A stretch of 64,000 bases of DNA, from positions 4,154,001 to 4,218,000 of the forward strand of contig NZ_CP119758.1 in NCBI RefSeq assembly GCF_029323795.1, read 5' to 3'. The position numbers were made by a program, and so were the translations under genes. The notes beneath the pieces are model-generated. The model saw only the letters and a program-made list of their open reading frames with translations, did no database searches and was not told where the DNA came from. This DNA comes from Zobellia alginiliquefaciens. Lineage in GTDB: Bacteria; Bacteroidota; Bacteroidia; Flavobacteriales; Flavobacteriaceae. How positions within the stretch are numbered: position 1 is the first letter of the stretch; every line of letters begins with the position of its first letter. Below, in pieces: positions 43,906-52,415 of this stretch.

Positions 43906-44484
43906 TTAGAATTTTATTTGGTAGTTAGACTCATTATCTCTTTCTAATACAAAAGCATAAGGAAAATTTGGAGAATCTCCTTTTTTGTCCATAAGTCCCA
44001 ATACGGTATTCTCATCAATTTTTACAAAATGATCATTAATAGGCTTATCATCATATTGCATTGTTGCCGTTGCTTTTCCTCTATACTCAATCATTCTTAG
44101 CCGAGCACCAGACTTTTTTGTTTGTAAAAACGGCTTTGCTAATGACATTAATACACCTATAATATTATTAGGAACTTTTACATCCATAGAAAGTTTCTTA
44201 GGATTTACAGCATATAATTGAGTTTTATTCTTAGCAAAGAAAACTAACGGATGTACTTCTTCGGGAGATTTAAATACTTTTCCATACCAGCCAGAAGGGA
44301 CTAACATACCATCTAAAGAATGGCCTGTTTTAATTTCATAACCTTTCCAACGACCTGTCATAAAATCTAAGTTTACAGGTTCTAATTGGTCATAAATTCT
44401 TAATACGTCAGAAACATCTCCTTCTCTATTACTTAATATTTCGTTTAAGAGTTCCGTGTTTACTTTTTTATTATTTGTGTCCAT
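43906..44484 (-). CDS. DUF4334/GXWXG-domain protein
   Basis: Protein of 192 residues. The first domain contains MTGRWKGYEIKTGHSLDG and WYGKVFKSPEEVHPLVF (GXWXG family), and the second DUF4334 domain contains RLRMIEYRGKATATMQYDDK, PINDHFVKIDENTVLGLMD and FPYAFVLERD. Proteins of this pair are widespread lipocalin-like binders without known reaction. It is the second gene of cassette C4, 272 bases after the Crp-like regulator. Confidence 0.82.
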   Translation of the reverse strand: MDTNNKKVNTELLNEILSNREGDVSDVLRIYDQLEPVNLDFMTGRWKGYEIKTGHSLDGMLVPSGWYGKVFKSPEEVHPLVFFAKNKTQLYAVNPKKLSMDVKVPNNIIGVLMSLAKPFLQTKKSGARLRMIEYRGKATATMQYDDKPINDHFVKIDENTVLGLMDKKGDSPNFPYAFVLERDNESNYQIKF

Positions 44485-44756
44485 AATTGCTATTTTAACT
44501 ACTTGTACATAATTGAGTAAATAACTCTAATACAAAAGTATAATAGCGTTCAAAGTAAATAACGCACCATATGGTGCAAATAGGTTTTATGGGTTTGGTT
44601 GTGTTTTAAAAATTACATTTTTATGCGAAGGGAGATGGGCAATACTTTTTATTTTTAAATATTTAAATCAGCAAGATCTTTATTGATTAACATAATATTT
44701 AACTATGGTTGTACATATAAGATAGATGCTATTTTGGTATAAAAAATGAGGGTTTA

Positions 44757-45338
44757 TTATTGTTTTGAAAAAACACGTCTAAATGTGTTTCTATGAATTC
44801 CTAAATAGGAAGCAATATGCGAATAAGGAAATAATTCAAAGGCTTTAGGTTTATACTTTTGCAGTAATTTTATTTTTTCTTCTGCTGAACCAAGTTGTAA
44901 TATCTTGCTTCTTTGCAATGCATATTGAAATTGCTGTTTTATAAGTAACATTTCTAAATGAAGAAAACGAGGATAATCTGTGTAAAGGTTTATGATATCA
45001 TTGATATAAAAAAAACCTACAAAGGATTCTTCCTGAAATTTAATATTTAAATTAGAGTTTTCATTTTGTAAATAACTCTCATAATTAAAAAGAATATCTT
45101 GATTATTGGGATAAAAGAAGTTTTTTATAACTTCTTCTCCATTATCATCCATTTTATAAGAGTAAGCTGTCCCTTTAAATATTACGCCTATTTTTTCACA
45201 CGGAGTTCCTTCTTTCAGAAAAAGGTCATTTCGTTTAAAGAAACACGTTGTTAAATGTTGCTCTAAAATAGACACTTCTTCATCCGTAAGGTTAAAATGA
45301 GGATATTTTTCATTTATATGTTCTGATATGTTTATCAT
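44757..45338 (-). CDS. Crp/Fnr-family transcriptional regulator
   Basis: Regulator of 193 residues. An N-terminal cyclic-nucleotide-binding-like beta barrel (about 20-120: FKRNDLFLKEGTPCEKIGVIF, GEEVIKNFF) is followed by a long helix and a C-terminal helix-turn-helix (about 160-190, SHIASYLGIHRNTFRRVF). The residues that bind cAMP are not obvious, as in many Bacteroidota members. It heads cassette C4 and probably controls the DUF4334-SDR-ADC genes downstream. Confidence 0.87.
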   Translation of the reverse strand: MINISEHINEKYPHFNLTDEEVSILEQHLTTCFFKRNDLFLKEGTPCEKIGVIFKGTAYSYKMDDNGEEVIKNFFYPNNQDILFNYESYLQNENSNLNIKFQEESFVGFFYINDIINLYTDYPRFLHLEMLLIKQQFQYALQRSKILQLGSAEEKIKLLQKYKPKAFELFPYSHIASYLGIHRNTFRRVFSKQ

Positions 45339-45440
45339 TATATAACAAGTATGTTTTCATTTTTACATATTTGAAAATTTTAATACTATAGCATGCAATG
45401 AAATTAAATAATTTATCTAGGGCTTTTCATAGGATACATT

Positions 45441-45450
45441 GTTAGCTACC
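45441..45450. repeat. Right end of site S5 / left edge of cassette C5
   Basis: GTTAGCTACC is the exact reverse complement of GGTAGCTAAC at 47750-47759, the right edge of C5. The body of S5 on the left (45339-45440) is poorly conserved; I found no convincing AAC-start arm, only weak matches near 45344. Confidence 0.65.
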
Positions 45451-45455
45451 GTTTT

Positions 45456-46574
45456 TTAAATATCAAATCGTTCATTAAGAGCTTTACTTAAAATACTATA
45501 CCCCTTTAAAAGTTCTTTCTTTTCAGCTCCGATTCCTATTCTAAAGTGATTATCCATTCCATATACATCACCTGCTAAAATAAAAACTCCTTTTTCTAAA
45601 CGTAACCAATCTGATAACTCTGTCGAATTAATTGGGTAATTATATTTTATAAAAACCATTCCTCCTGCTTTTGGAGGTACAAAAGTTAATGAATTGCTAT
45701 GTTCATCTGCCCATTGTTGAGTAATTTTGAGATTTTCGTTTAGCATTGAAATGTTTCTGTTTAAAACCTCTTTCCTTTTTTCTGGTTGTAAAACTATTTC
45801 TCCTATTTTATGACTTAAAATCCCAGCTGTTAATGAAGTATAATCATGATAAGCCCAAGTATCAGCAATTAATTCTTCTGGGCCTACTAGCCAGCCTAAA
45901 CGTAAACCAGGAAGCGCATATGCTTTTGAAAGCCCGCCATTTACCATTACTTTATCGTACATTCCATAAAAACTATGCTTTTCAATACCATCTAAATCTG
46001 CTCCTTTGTAAACTTCATCACAATAAATCCAAGCATCATATTTTTTAGCTATTTCAACTACAGATTTCATCTCGTTTTCTGTTAGTACATATCCAGTAGG
46101 ATTGTTAGGGTTGCATAGAGCAATCATTTTTGTTTTAGAATTCATTTTAGATTCTAATTCTTCCAAATCAGGTTTCCAGTTATTTTCTTCTCTTAAATGA
46201 AATTTTTTAGGAGTACATCCCATTTCTTCAACAATACCCCAAATTTGCATATAATTTGGTACCATCATTACCATTTCGTCTCCTGGTTTTAAAATGGTAT
46301 GACAAGCAATAAAGTTAGCTTCTGCAGAACCATTAGTTACTAAAACATTATCTTCATTACAATTAGGATATAGTGAAGAAACAATTTGTCTTAATGGTAT
46401 TGAACCATTAGTTTGTCCATACCCTAAAACCGTAGAAGAAAGCATTTTTATTTGGTCTACGCTCAATAACTCCTCTAAGGTATATGGATGAAAACCACTT
46501 TCGGTTAAATTAATTGGAACTGTATTCTCATATAAGGATTGAATACGTTCAAGGTCAAAAGTTCTAATGTTCAT
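45456..46574 (-). CDS. PLP-dependent class I/II aminotransferase
   Basis: Fold-type I aminotransferase of 372 residues. LVTNGSAEANFIACHTIL (phosphate cup), ALCNPNNPTGYVLTENEM, IYCDEVYKGAD (cofactor Asp), and the Schiff-base lysine in NGGLSKAYALPGLRLGWLVG (about 227) are present, with a terminal arginine in HFRIGIG (about 345). Substrate unknown; the motif around the lysine resembles aromatic or branched-chain enzymes. It starts 4 bases after the ornithine-cyclodeaminase-like gene, so both are co-transcribed as cassette C5. Confidence 0.9.
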   Translation of the reverse strand: MNIRTFDLERIQSLYENTVPINLTESGFHPYTLEELLSVDQIKMLSSTVLGYGQTNGSIPLRQIVSSLYPNCNEDNVLVTNGSAEANFIACHTILKPGDEMVMMVPNYMQIWGIVEEMGCTPKKFHLREENNWKPDLEELESKMNSKTKMIALCNPNNPTGYVLTENEMKSVVEIAKKYDAWIYCDEVYKGADLDGIEKHSFYGMYDKVMVNGGLSKAYALPGLRLGWLVGPEELIADTWAYHDYTSLTAGILSHKIGEIVLQPEKRKEVLNRNISMLNENLKITQQWADEHSNSLTFVPPKAGGMVFIKYNYPINSTELSDWLRLEKGVFILAGDVYGMDNHFRIGIGAEKKELLKGYSILSKALNERFDI

Positions 46575-46578
46575 AATC

Positions 46579-47541
46579 TTAAATTTTATAGTTATTAATT
46601 ATTGCGGTCGCTATCATAATGTCTTGTACCGCCACTCCTGTTAAATCTGCGACGGTTATTTGATTGTCGTTTTGTCTACCCAATGTTGGGTCTTTTATAA
46701 TATTTCCTAATTCACGAAGTGTGTCTTTACTTAAGCAATTATTTTGTCTTGCTTTATAGATTTCGCCTCTCGTTTTAGATTGCTCAATACTATCTGAGAT
46801 TACTATGTCTGCTTTTTTTATGATGTCTGTGTCTAATTCCATTTTTTCGGAAGTGTCAGAACCTATAGCAGTAATGTGCGTCCCTTTTTTGATTTGTGAT
46901 GAAAACAATAGTGGCGTTGTAGACGGAGTAGTAGTAATAATAATGTTACAGTTGTGAGCTAATTCCGGTATAGAAGGAGCTATTGTAATGTTATAATTAG
47001 AGTCTTTAAAAATATCTTTGAAAGCTTTTACCTTTTCTGCTGTTCTCCCCCAAACAAATATTTCTTTACAATTACTAACAGTATGAAGGTATTTTAATTG
47101 AAGTTCTGCTTGTATACCTGTTCCAATAATCCCAATTCTGATATTGTGTTTAGGAGCTAAATATTTTAGGGTAATCATACTAGCAATAGCAGTTCTAATA
47201 TCTGTAAGGTGTCCTTCATCTAGCAGAATCGCTTTAAGCACACCAGTTTTTTGACTAAAAGCCAACATTAAACCTTGACTTGATTTTAACCCTATTTTTG
47301 GATTTTCATAAAAGCCAGAAGCTACTTTTATTACATAATACGGTTGATTAATGATATAACCATATTTAATATGCGATTCACCTCTTGGGTTTTCGAAAAG
47401 TAATTCTCCTACTGGAGGAACAATAGCCTTATTAGAAGATAAGGAGACAAAGCCTTCTTCTATTAAAGGTATTAAATTTAAATTTTTTAAGGTATTTGTT
47501 ACTTCGGATAAGGATAAAACTAATGGTGCTTTTGTATTCAT
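46579..47541 (-). CDS. Ornithine cyclodeaminase / mu-crystallin family protein
   Basis: NAD-dependent enzyme of 320 residues. Dimerisation and active-site region about 1-125 (GVLKAILLDEGHLTDIRTA carries the conserved catalytic segment), Rossmann core about 127-260 with IRIGIIGTGIQAELQLKYL, ITTTPSTTPLLF and THITAIGSDTSEKMELD. Family members deaminate amino acids, reduce imines or make amino-acid precursors. Placed before an aminotransferase, it may make or break an unusual amino acid; this is inference. First gene of cassette C5, 209 bases from its right edge. Confidence 0.88.
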   Translation of the reverse strand: MNTKAPLVLSLSEVTNTLKNLNLIPLIEEGFVSLSSNKAIVPPVGELLFENPRGESHIKYGYIINQPYYVIKVASGFYENPKIGLKSSQGLMLAFSQKTGVLKAILLDEGHLTDIRTAIASMITLKYLAPKHNIRIGIIGTGIQAELQLKYLHTVSNCKEIFVWGRTAEKVKAFKDIFKDSNYNITIAPSIPELAHNCNIIITTTPSTTPLLFSSQIKKGTHITAIGSDTSEKMELDTDIIKKADIVISDSIEQSKTRGEIYKARQNNCLSKDTLRELGNIIKDPTLGRQNDNQITVADLTGVAVQDIMIATAIINNYKI

Positions 47542-47761
47542 TCTAATAAAAATTTAATTTTATTAGAGTAGCACTATTTAGTTGTGCAAGAATGAAACTT
47601 ATTTTCCAAAATCTTCTCTAATGATAAAAATAAGTTCAACACAAATAATGTGTCTAAAATTCTCCTGAAGCAAATATAAAAAAATTACAAAAAAGAATCT
47701 TTATAATTGAGTTTGTTTCTTGTAAACATATTTTAGGACGGGTCATAATGGTAGCTAACGG

Positions 47762-49413
47762 CAGTCTGTCTCAAAACCACCTTTTATTTTGAATAAATTT
47801 ACACAATTTGGGATATACGAGATATGGGCCTGAAAGATGGGGGGATTTTCATAAATTCGGATATATGGGACAGGACCCCATCTTTCAGCCTTTTAACGGT
47901 TAGAAGAGGCTTTTTTAAGATGTTCGTTCGGTGATTTTCCCTGATTTCGGGCTTCCAACCTAATTTGATAAGTCTTTTTAAATTATACGCCAATGCAATA
48001 AGCCCAAAGTCTGCACCGGCCGCAGGGATTCCCTTTTTGGTGATGATGTGGTCAAAGCCCCATTGCCTTTTTATGGTACCGAAAGGATGTTCGACAAGGG
48101 CCTGCCGTTTTTTGTAAACATCTGGTTGCTCCTCTACCCTACGGGCGTTACGTTCGATAAACGTTGTGAATTCGCTGCGCTGCAATATCTTTCCATTTTG
48201 CTTTGCCGATGTGCATCGGTTGCGCACCGGGCAATTTTTGCACGCTTTCGTTTTGTATTGTTTGAACCGATAGTTGCGTGCCCTGTACCAGTTTCCGTTA
48301 CTGGTAAGCTCATGGCGCTGTGGGCAGCGATAGCTGTCCCGTTGTGGGTCGTAGTTGAAATGTTCGGCATTATATGCCGGGTCCGGTGCCTGGCTGGCAC
48401 GGCCGATACCGGGCACGGCCACCAGGGTGTCGACCCCAAGGTCGTCGGCCACCTTGAACTCGCTTCCGGTATGGTAGCCTTTGTCATATAATGCGGTAAA
48501 AGCGTTGGTGCTCAAAATGGCCTTTGCCCTTCTGAGCATACCGCCCATGGCCTTTTTGTCGTTTTGGTTGGTGATCTTGTAATCGATCAGGAGCTTATGG
48601 TCGGCATCCACCGTTGTCTGTGCGGTATAACAGACTTCCGTTATGGTGCCCCTGACGATTTGGTGGCGGCTATCGGGATCGCTTGTGGATATCTGTGGGT
48701 TTTCCGTGGAGGTGTCCGCCCGTAGTTCCTCTTGGATACGGAGATATCTTTCCCTTTGTCGTTCCCTGTTTTCTGCCAGTTTACGGATATCCTCCTTTCG
48801 GTCGCCGTCCGCCTCGGCCAGCTCCTGTTGGTGTTCTTCGAGCTTTTTATCGATGTATTCCAGGTGGCGTGCGACCTTCTTTAGGTTAAAGTTGTTCTTT
48901 TTGCTGTTCTGCGCCCTGAGTTTGGTGGAATCTCCGGCAATGAGGATTGCGCCGATCAGCTCGTGGTTCCTGGCTATGGACACCGTGGCTCGGAACACCC
49001 GTTTTATCGCCTTGGGATTGTCCTTTCTAAAACGGGCAATAGTATTATGGTCTGGTTTTAGGTTGCCGAGCAGCCACATCAGTTCGATGTTGCGGGCACA
49101 CTCCAACTCTAAATTTCTGGACGAACGTATCCGGTTCAAATACCCATAGATGTAAAGCTTCAAGAGATCGGCGGGGTCATAGGGCGGACGCCCTTGCGAT
49201 GCCATGGGCCCAAACCCTAAGGCCTGTAGGTCCAGACCGTCCACAAAACGGTCAATGGTGCGTGCCGAATTTTCCTCGGCGATCATATCATCCAAACAAG
49301 TGGTGTAGAGGGTAAGCTGGGTACGGGATTGTTTCTGTTGATACTCCATACTTAAAGATAAGGAATATCGAACCTTGCGAGGTAAAGCTATCTTTAAGTA
49401 TTGAGACAGTCTG
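47762..49413 (-). mobile_element. IS1182-family insertion sequence, complete
   Basis: 1652 bases. The ends CAGTCTGTCTCAA (left) and TTGAGACAGTCTG (right) form terminal inverted repeats with one mismatch. The 4-base sequence ACGG is present on both sides (47758-47761 and 49414-49417), so it looks like a target duplication. It is inserted within the left end of attC-like site S6, just after its AAC. It carries one full transposase gene and is richer in GC than the surrounding cassettes, a sign of recent arrival. Confidence 0.92.
47799..49349 (-). CDS. IS1182-family transposase
   Basis: DDE transposase of 516 residues. The N-terminal DUF772-like region (about 15-125, GRPPYDPADLLKLYIYGYLN, LKPDHNTIARFRKDN) and the catalytic core with AGDSTKLRAQNSKK (first Asp), ALYDKGYHTGSEF (second Asp) and VEHPFGTIKRQWGF (Glu) are all present, separated by a long coiled-coil stretch (about 170-225). 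A zinc-ribbon-like insert CKNCPVRNRC lies near residue 390. The reading frame is intact, so the element is probably active. Confidence 0.95.
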   Translation of the reverse strand: MEYQQKQSRTQLTLYTTCLDDMIAEENSARTIDRFVDGLDLQALGFGPMASQGRPPYDPADLLKLYIYGYLNRIRSSRNLELECARNIELMWLLGNLKPDHNTIARFRKDNPKAIKRVFRATVSIARNHELIGAILIAGDSTKLRAQNSKKNNFNLKKVARHLEYIDKKLEEHQQELAEADGDRKEDIRKLAENRERQRERYLRIQEELRADTSTENPQISTSDPDSRHQIVRGTITEVCYTAQTTVDADHKLLIDYKITNQNDKKAMGGMLRRAKAILSTNAFTALYDKGYHTGSEFKVADDLGVDTLVAVPGIGRASQAPDPAYNAEHFNYDPQRDSYRCPQRHELTSNGNWYRARNYRFKQYKTKACKNCPVRNRCTSAKQNGKILQRSEFTTFIERNARRVEEQPDVYKKRQALVEHPFGTIKRQWGFDHIITKKGIPAAGADFGLIALAYNLKRLIKLGWKPEIRENHRTNILKKPLLTVKRLKDGVLSHISEFMKIPPSFRPISRISQIV

Positions 49414-49543
49414 ACGGTTGCGTATATGAAAAGTAGCGGTTTTTACGCACGGACTTTTCGGTTTGATACTGATTATAAATTTATGAAAATCACTTTGGAT
49501 TAAGCAATTCAACCGCTATTTTTTATATACTTTGTTAGCGGTA
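49414..49543. repeat. attC-like site S6, main part
   Basis: Site S6 starts at GCTAAC (47754-47759), is broken by the IS1182 element, and continues here. Arms at 49422-49441 (GTATATGAAAAGTAGCGGTT) and 49511-49530 pair at 18 of 20 positions. It ends with GTTAGCGGTA (49534-49543), the left edge of C6, whose exact reverse complement TACCGCTAAC is at 51408-51417. Confidence 0.8.
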
Positions 49544-49552
49544 GTAATTTTT

Positions 49553-50464
49553 TCAATTAAATGATGCCCTGAATTGCAATGGTGTTTGTTGTGTGTTTTT
49601 TTTAAACATAGTACTGAATGATTGAGGGTATTCAAACCCCAAATCATAAGCGATTTCCTTTATACTTAAATTAGTTGTGGAAAGCAGTTCTTTCGCTCTT
49701 TCAACTATGGATTCTTGAATATGGGTTTGTGCATTTCTACCGGTAGCATTTTTTAATAAATCACTCAAATAATTGGGAGAGATATTGAGTTTCTCTGCAA
49801 AATAGTTGACCGTTGGAACACCCGATAGTGTAGCATCACTTTTTAGGTACGCATCCATTAATTTTTCCATTTTTACTACAATGTCCTTATTCACAGAACT
49901 TCGTGTCAAAAACTGCCTATTGTGAAAACGCTTTGCGTAATTGAGAAGCAAGTCAATGTGCGATACTATTAAATCCTGACTATAATGGTCAATGTTATTT
50001 TTTAGTTCATCCTGCATTTGATGCATCAGTGACATAATGATATTGTCCTCTTTTTCAGAAAGGTGAAGCGCTTCTGCGGTAGAATAGTAGAAGAATCCAT
50101 AATTACCTATAATCTTACCTAATTGATAATGTCGTATAAGATCAGGTTTAAAAACCATCATATATCCTGACACGGGGTCATCCACAGGATTCGTGACAGA
50201 AAAGATTTGACCTGGCTTGGTAAAACTCATCAGGCCTTCATCAAAATCATAATGACCTTGTCCGTACCTAAACTTGCCTGAAGCCTCTTTTTTAATAGCT
50301 ACACAATAGAAATCATAATAAAAGCTGCTCCAAATTTCATTGGAATAGAATTTCAAATGCTCAAAATCAATCACGCTTATCAAAGGATGAATTGGTTTTG
50401 GTAAATTGAATAATCTATGAAGTTCAGATATTGACTCAATTTTATATGGAGCAGCTTTTTTCAC
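49553..50464 (-). CDS. AraC-family transcriptional regulator
   Basis: Regulator of about 303 residues. The frame runs upstream into the SDR gene, but the GTG at 50464 (KKAAPYKIESISELH) is the first reasonable start after the SDR stop; a TTG at 50479 is an alternative. The N-terminal part is an AraC-type binding domain (about 30-150), the C-terminal part carries two helix-turn-helix motifs, about 205-300 (NYFAEKLNISPNYLSDLLKN, LSIKEIAYDLGFEYPQSFSTMF). It lies 7 bases after the SDR gene in cassette C6 and probably controls it. Confidence 0.87.
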   Translation of the reverse strand: MKKAAPYKIESISELHRLFNLPKPIHPLISVIDFEHLKFYSNEIWSSFYYDFYCVAIKKEASGKFRYGQGHYDFDEGLMSFTKPGQIFSVTNPVDDPVSGYMMVFKPDLIRHYQLGKIIGNYGFFYYSTAEALHLSEKEDNIIMSLMHQMQDELKNNIDHYSQDLIVSHIDLLLNYAKRFHNRQFLTRSSVNKDIVVKMEKLMDAYLKSDATLSGVPTVNYFAEKLNISPNYLSDLLKNATGRNAQTHIQESIVERAKELLSTTNLSIKEIAYDLGFEYPQSFSTMFKKNTQQTPLQFRASFN

Positions 50465-50471
50465 ACTATTT

Positions 50472-51305
50472 TTATTCAAAATCAGTTGATAAAGATAAGG
50501 CTTTCCATTTTTCCATTTCTTCCTTTTCGTTTTTACGAACTTCCAAAATGGCATTGTAACTATCAGAACCTAAAGGAAGATGCAAGGGAGGATTCGGCAT
50601 TTCTATAAGTTTAAGTACTACCTCTGCTAATTTTTTAGGATTCCCTAATTGTTTGCCATCGAACCCAATAAACTGTTCAACCTGCTTATTTAAATTATAG
50701 GTGTCAATTTTATTTTCCGCAACATTGAGTGTATCCTCATTCATAAAATTTGTACGAAATGTTCCTGGAGCAAGGATAGTTACTTTTATGCCAAAAGGAG
50801 CGACTTCTTGAGCAAGTGCCTCTGACAGTCCAATAACCGCATATTTAGATGCACTATAGCTTCCGTTAGCGGGATAACTCATATAACCCATCATAGACGC
50901 AGTATTGATGATATGCCCCGATTTTTGCTTACGTAAATGTGGGAGGACATTTCTAATAATATTGGTCATTGCAAAAACATTTACATCCATTGTTTTTCTA
51001 AATTCGGCATCACTTATTTCTTCAATATTACCCAACAGGTTATACCCTGCATTATTGACCACAACATCTATTTGTCCAAATTCATCTATGCCTTTTGAAA
51101 TCGCATTTTCAACATCTTTTTCATTAGTGATGTCCAGCTTTATTGGAAGCAAATTTCCTTCTTGTTCTTCAATTTTTTCCAAAAGCGTGTCCGTATTTCG
51201 AGAAGTTGCAATGACTTTACCGCCATTACTTAAAACCGCTTTTGTGATTTCAAGTCCCATCCCTTTAGACGCTCCTGTAATGAACCAAACTTTCTGTTTA
51301 CTCAT
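50472..51305 (-). CDS. Short-chain dehydrogenase/reductase
   Basis: NAD(P)-dependent oxidoreductase of 277 residues. Cofactor motif WFITGASKGMGLEITKAVL (about 7-25), VVNNAGYNLLG near 84, catalytic Ser in INTASMMGYM and YxxxK in YSASKYAVIG (about 151-155). This branch (with the C-terminal PLHLPLGSDSYN motif) is the widespread oxidoreductase group found next to AraC regulators in soil and marine bacteria. First gene of cassette C6. Confidence 0.92.
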   Translation of the reverse strand: MSKQKVWFITGASKGMGLEITKAVLSNGGKVIATSRNTDTLLEKIEEQEGNLLPIKLDITNEKDVENAISKGIDEFGQIDVVVNNAGYNLLGNIEEISDAEFRKTMDVNVFAMTNIIRNVLPHLRKQKSGHIINTASMMGYMSYPANGSYSASKYAVIGLSEALAQEVAPFGIKVTILAPGTFRTNFMNEDTLNVAENKIDTYNLNKQVEQFIGFDGKQLGNPKKLAEVVLKLIEMPNPPLHLPLGSDSYNAILEVRKNEKEEMEKWKALSLSTDFE

Positions 51306-51407
51306 AATATTTGTTTTTTCACAAATTTACGGGGCATACAGATTTATAAAGTTTTCAAATCAAGGATAAATGTATTTAAATTCAGGATTTTAGTTGATTT
51401 GTCTTAT

Positions 51408-51470
51408 TACCGCTAACGGTTAGTATATGAAGCGTAGCGACCGAATGGGAGCTATGATTTCATATACAGT
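51408..51470. repeat. attC-like site S7, left part with hairpin
   Basis: GCTAAC (51412-51417) is followed by arms GTATATGAAGCGTAGC (51423-51438) and GCTATGATTTCATATAC (51451-51467). The outer GTATATGAA / TTCATATAC pairing is perfect. A group II intron starts within 10 bases of the hairpin, and the GTT end of S7 and the left edge of C7 were not found beyond it. Confidence 0.65.
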
Positions 51471-51472
51471 GT

Positions 51473-52060
51473 GTGTGCCCAGTATGGGCATCTTTTAACT
51501 ACAGAAAAGTAGTTAATTAATCTAGAGGCTGCAAGTCCCTTATGCGCTGGAGTAACGTCTGGAAGCATTAGTAAGTCGCAAGGGTGGTAACCGTGAGGTT
51601 ACATCTGAAGAAAGCGAGACTACAAAACTCGGTACTGACGAACAGGAACCGTATACAGAGGCATATTTACTTGGGTAAGCACGCACATCATTGTAACGCC
51701 CCAAGATTACAAAAGGGTAAGTATGTAGATACGGCAGGGATCGAGAGAAAGAAGATGTTCTTACCTGGGGAGGTCTCCAAAGTTACGTGTAGCTACATGG
51801 AGAAGTCAGCAGAGGTCATAGTACTTACGGGAAACGAGCTAGTACCCTAGAGGTCTCACAAACAAGGAAGGACCGAACGTAATTCTCTTCAAAATTCGCA
51901 TAGGAGCACATGTTGTAGCCTATGCCTAAATTAGAAGATAGTGCCAAGGGTGAAAAGAGCCTTGGTTTGATGATTTACGAACCGCCGTATACGAGACCCG
52001 TACGTACGGTGGTGTGAGGGGGGCACTCCGTCATTTGATGGCGGAGCCATCCACTCGATT
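51473..52060 (+). mobile_element. ORF-less group II intron ribozyme
   Basis: About 590 bases with group II intron marks: a GTGTGCCC 5' end, a long domain I with GCAAGTCCC and TAGTAAGTCGCAAGGGTGG blocks, and near the 3' end a classic domain V (starting GAACCGCCGTATACGAG at 51978 and returning via CGTACGTACGGTGG) and a domain VI hairpin (ACTCCGTCA / TGATGGCGGAG) that ends in CCACTCGAT near 52060. Domain IV is reduced to a small stem (GCATAGG / CCTATGC, 51899-51925), and no reverse transcriptase or maturase gene is present, so it would depend on proteins supplied in trans. The exact ends and the class are uncertain. The open frame at 51584-51850 lies in the ribozyme and is not a gene. Confidence 0.8.
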
Positions 52061-52072
52061 GTCATTAGTGCT

Positions 52073-52405
52073 TTACGCTACTTTGAATTCAAATTCGTTC
52101 ATTTCCACACTAAATCGAACGTTAGCCTTTAATGCTCGAAATACTTTTAAAATGGTTTCGATAGTCACATTCTTTGTATTTCGTTCCAATTTTGATATTT
52201 GCGATTTTTGAACTCCAATTAATTCTCCAAGTTGTTCTTGTGTCAAATTCCTTTCTTTTCGGACAGACTTAATCATATCGCCGAGCACTTCCATTCGCAA
52301 GTCAAATTCGTATTTGTCTCGTTCTGGTGTTCCAACTTTTCCGATGTCCTTGTCCTTCATTTGGTCAAGTGTCATCATTTTCATTTTTTTGTTTTTCGTT
52401 GCCAT
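52073..52405 (-). CDS. Xre-family antitoxin (HigA-like)
   Basis: Helix-turn-helix protein of 110 residues from the ATG at 52405 (MATKNKKMKMM). The HTH_3 domain is at about 45-100 (MIKSVRKERNLTQEQLGELIG, KSQISKLERNTKNVTIETI). It starts 10 bases after the stop of the toxin gene, the order toxin-antitoxin typical of higBA. It should bind both the toxin and its own promoter. Its stop is 13 bases from the group II intron, so cassette C7 is truncated on that side. Confidence 0.88.
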   Translation of the reverse strand: MATKNKKMKMMTLDQMKDKDIGKVGTPERDKYEFDLRMEVLGDMIKSVRKERNLTQEQLGELIGVQKSQISKLERNTKNVTIETILKVFRALKANVRFSVEMNEFEFKVA

Positions 52406-52415
52406 AATTTCAATG

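Noticed and set aside
51584-51850. 88-codon open frame
   Set aside because: It lies within the ribozyme core of the group II intron, is rich in basic residues by composition and has no similarity to a maturase.
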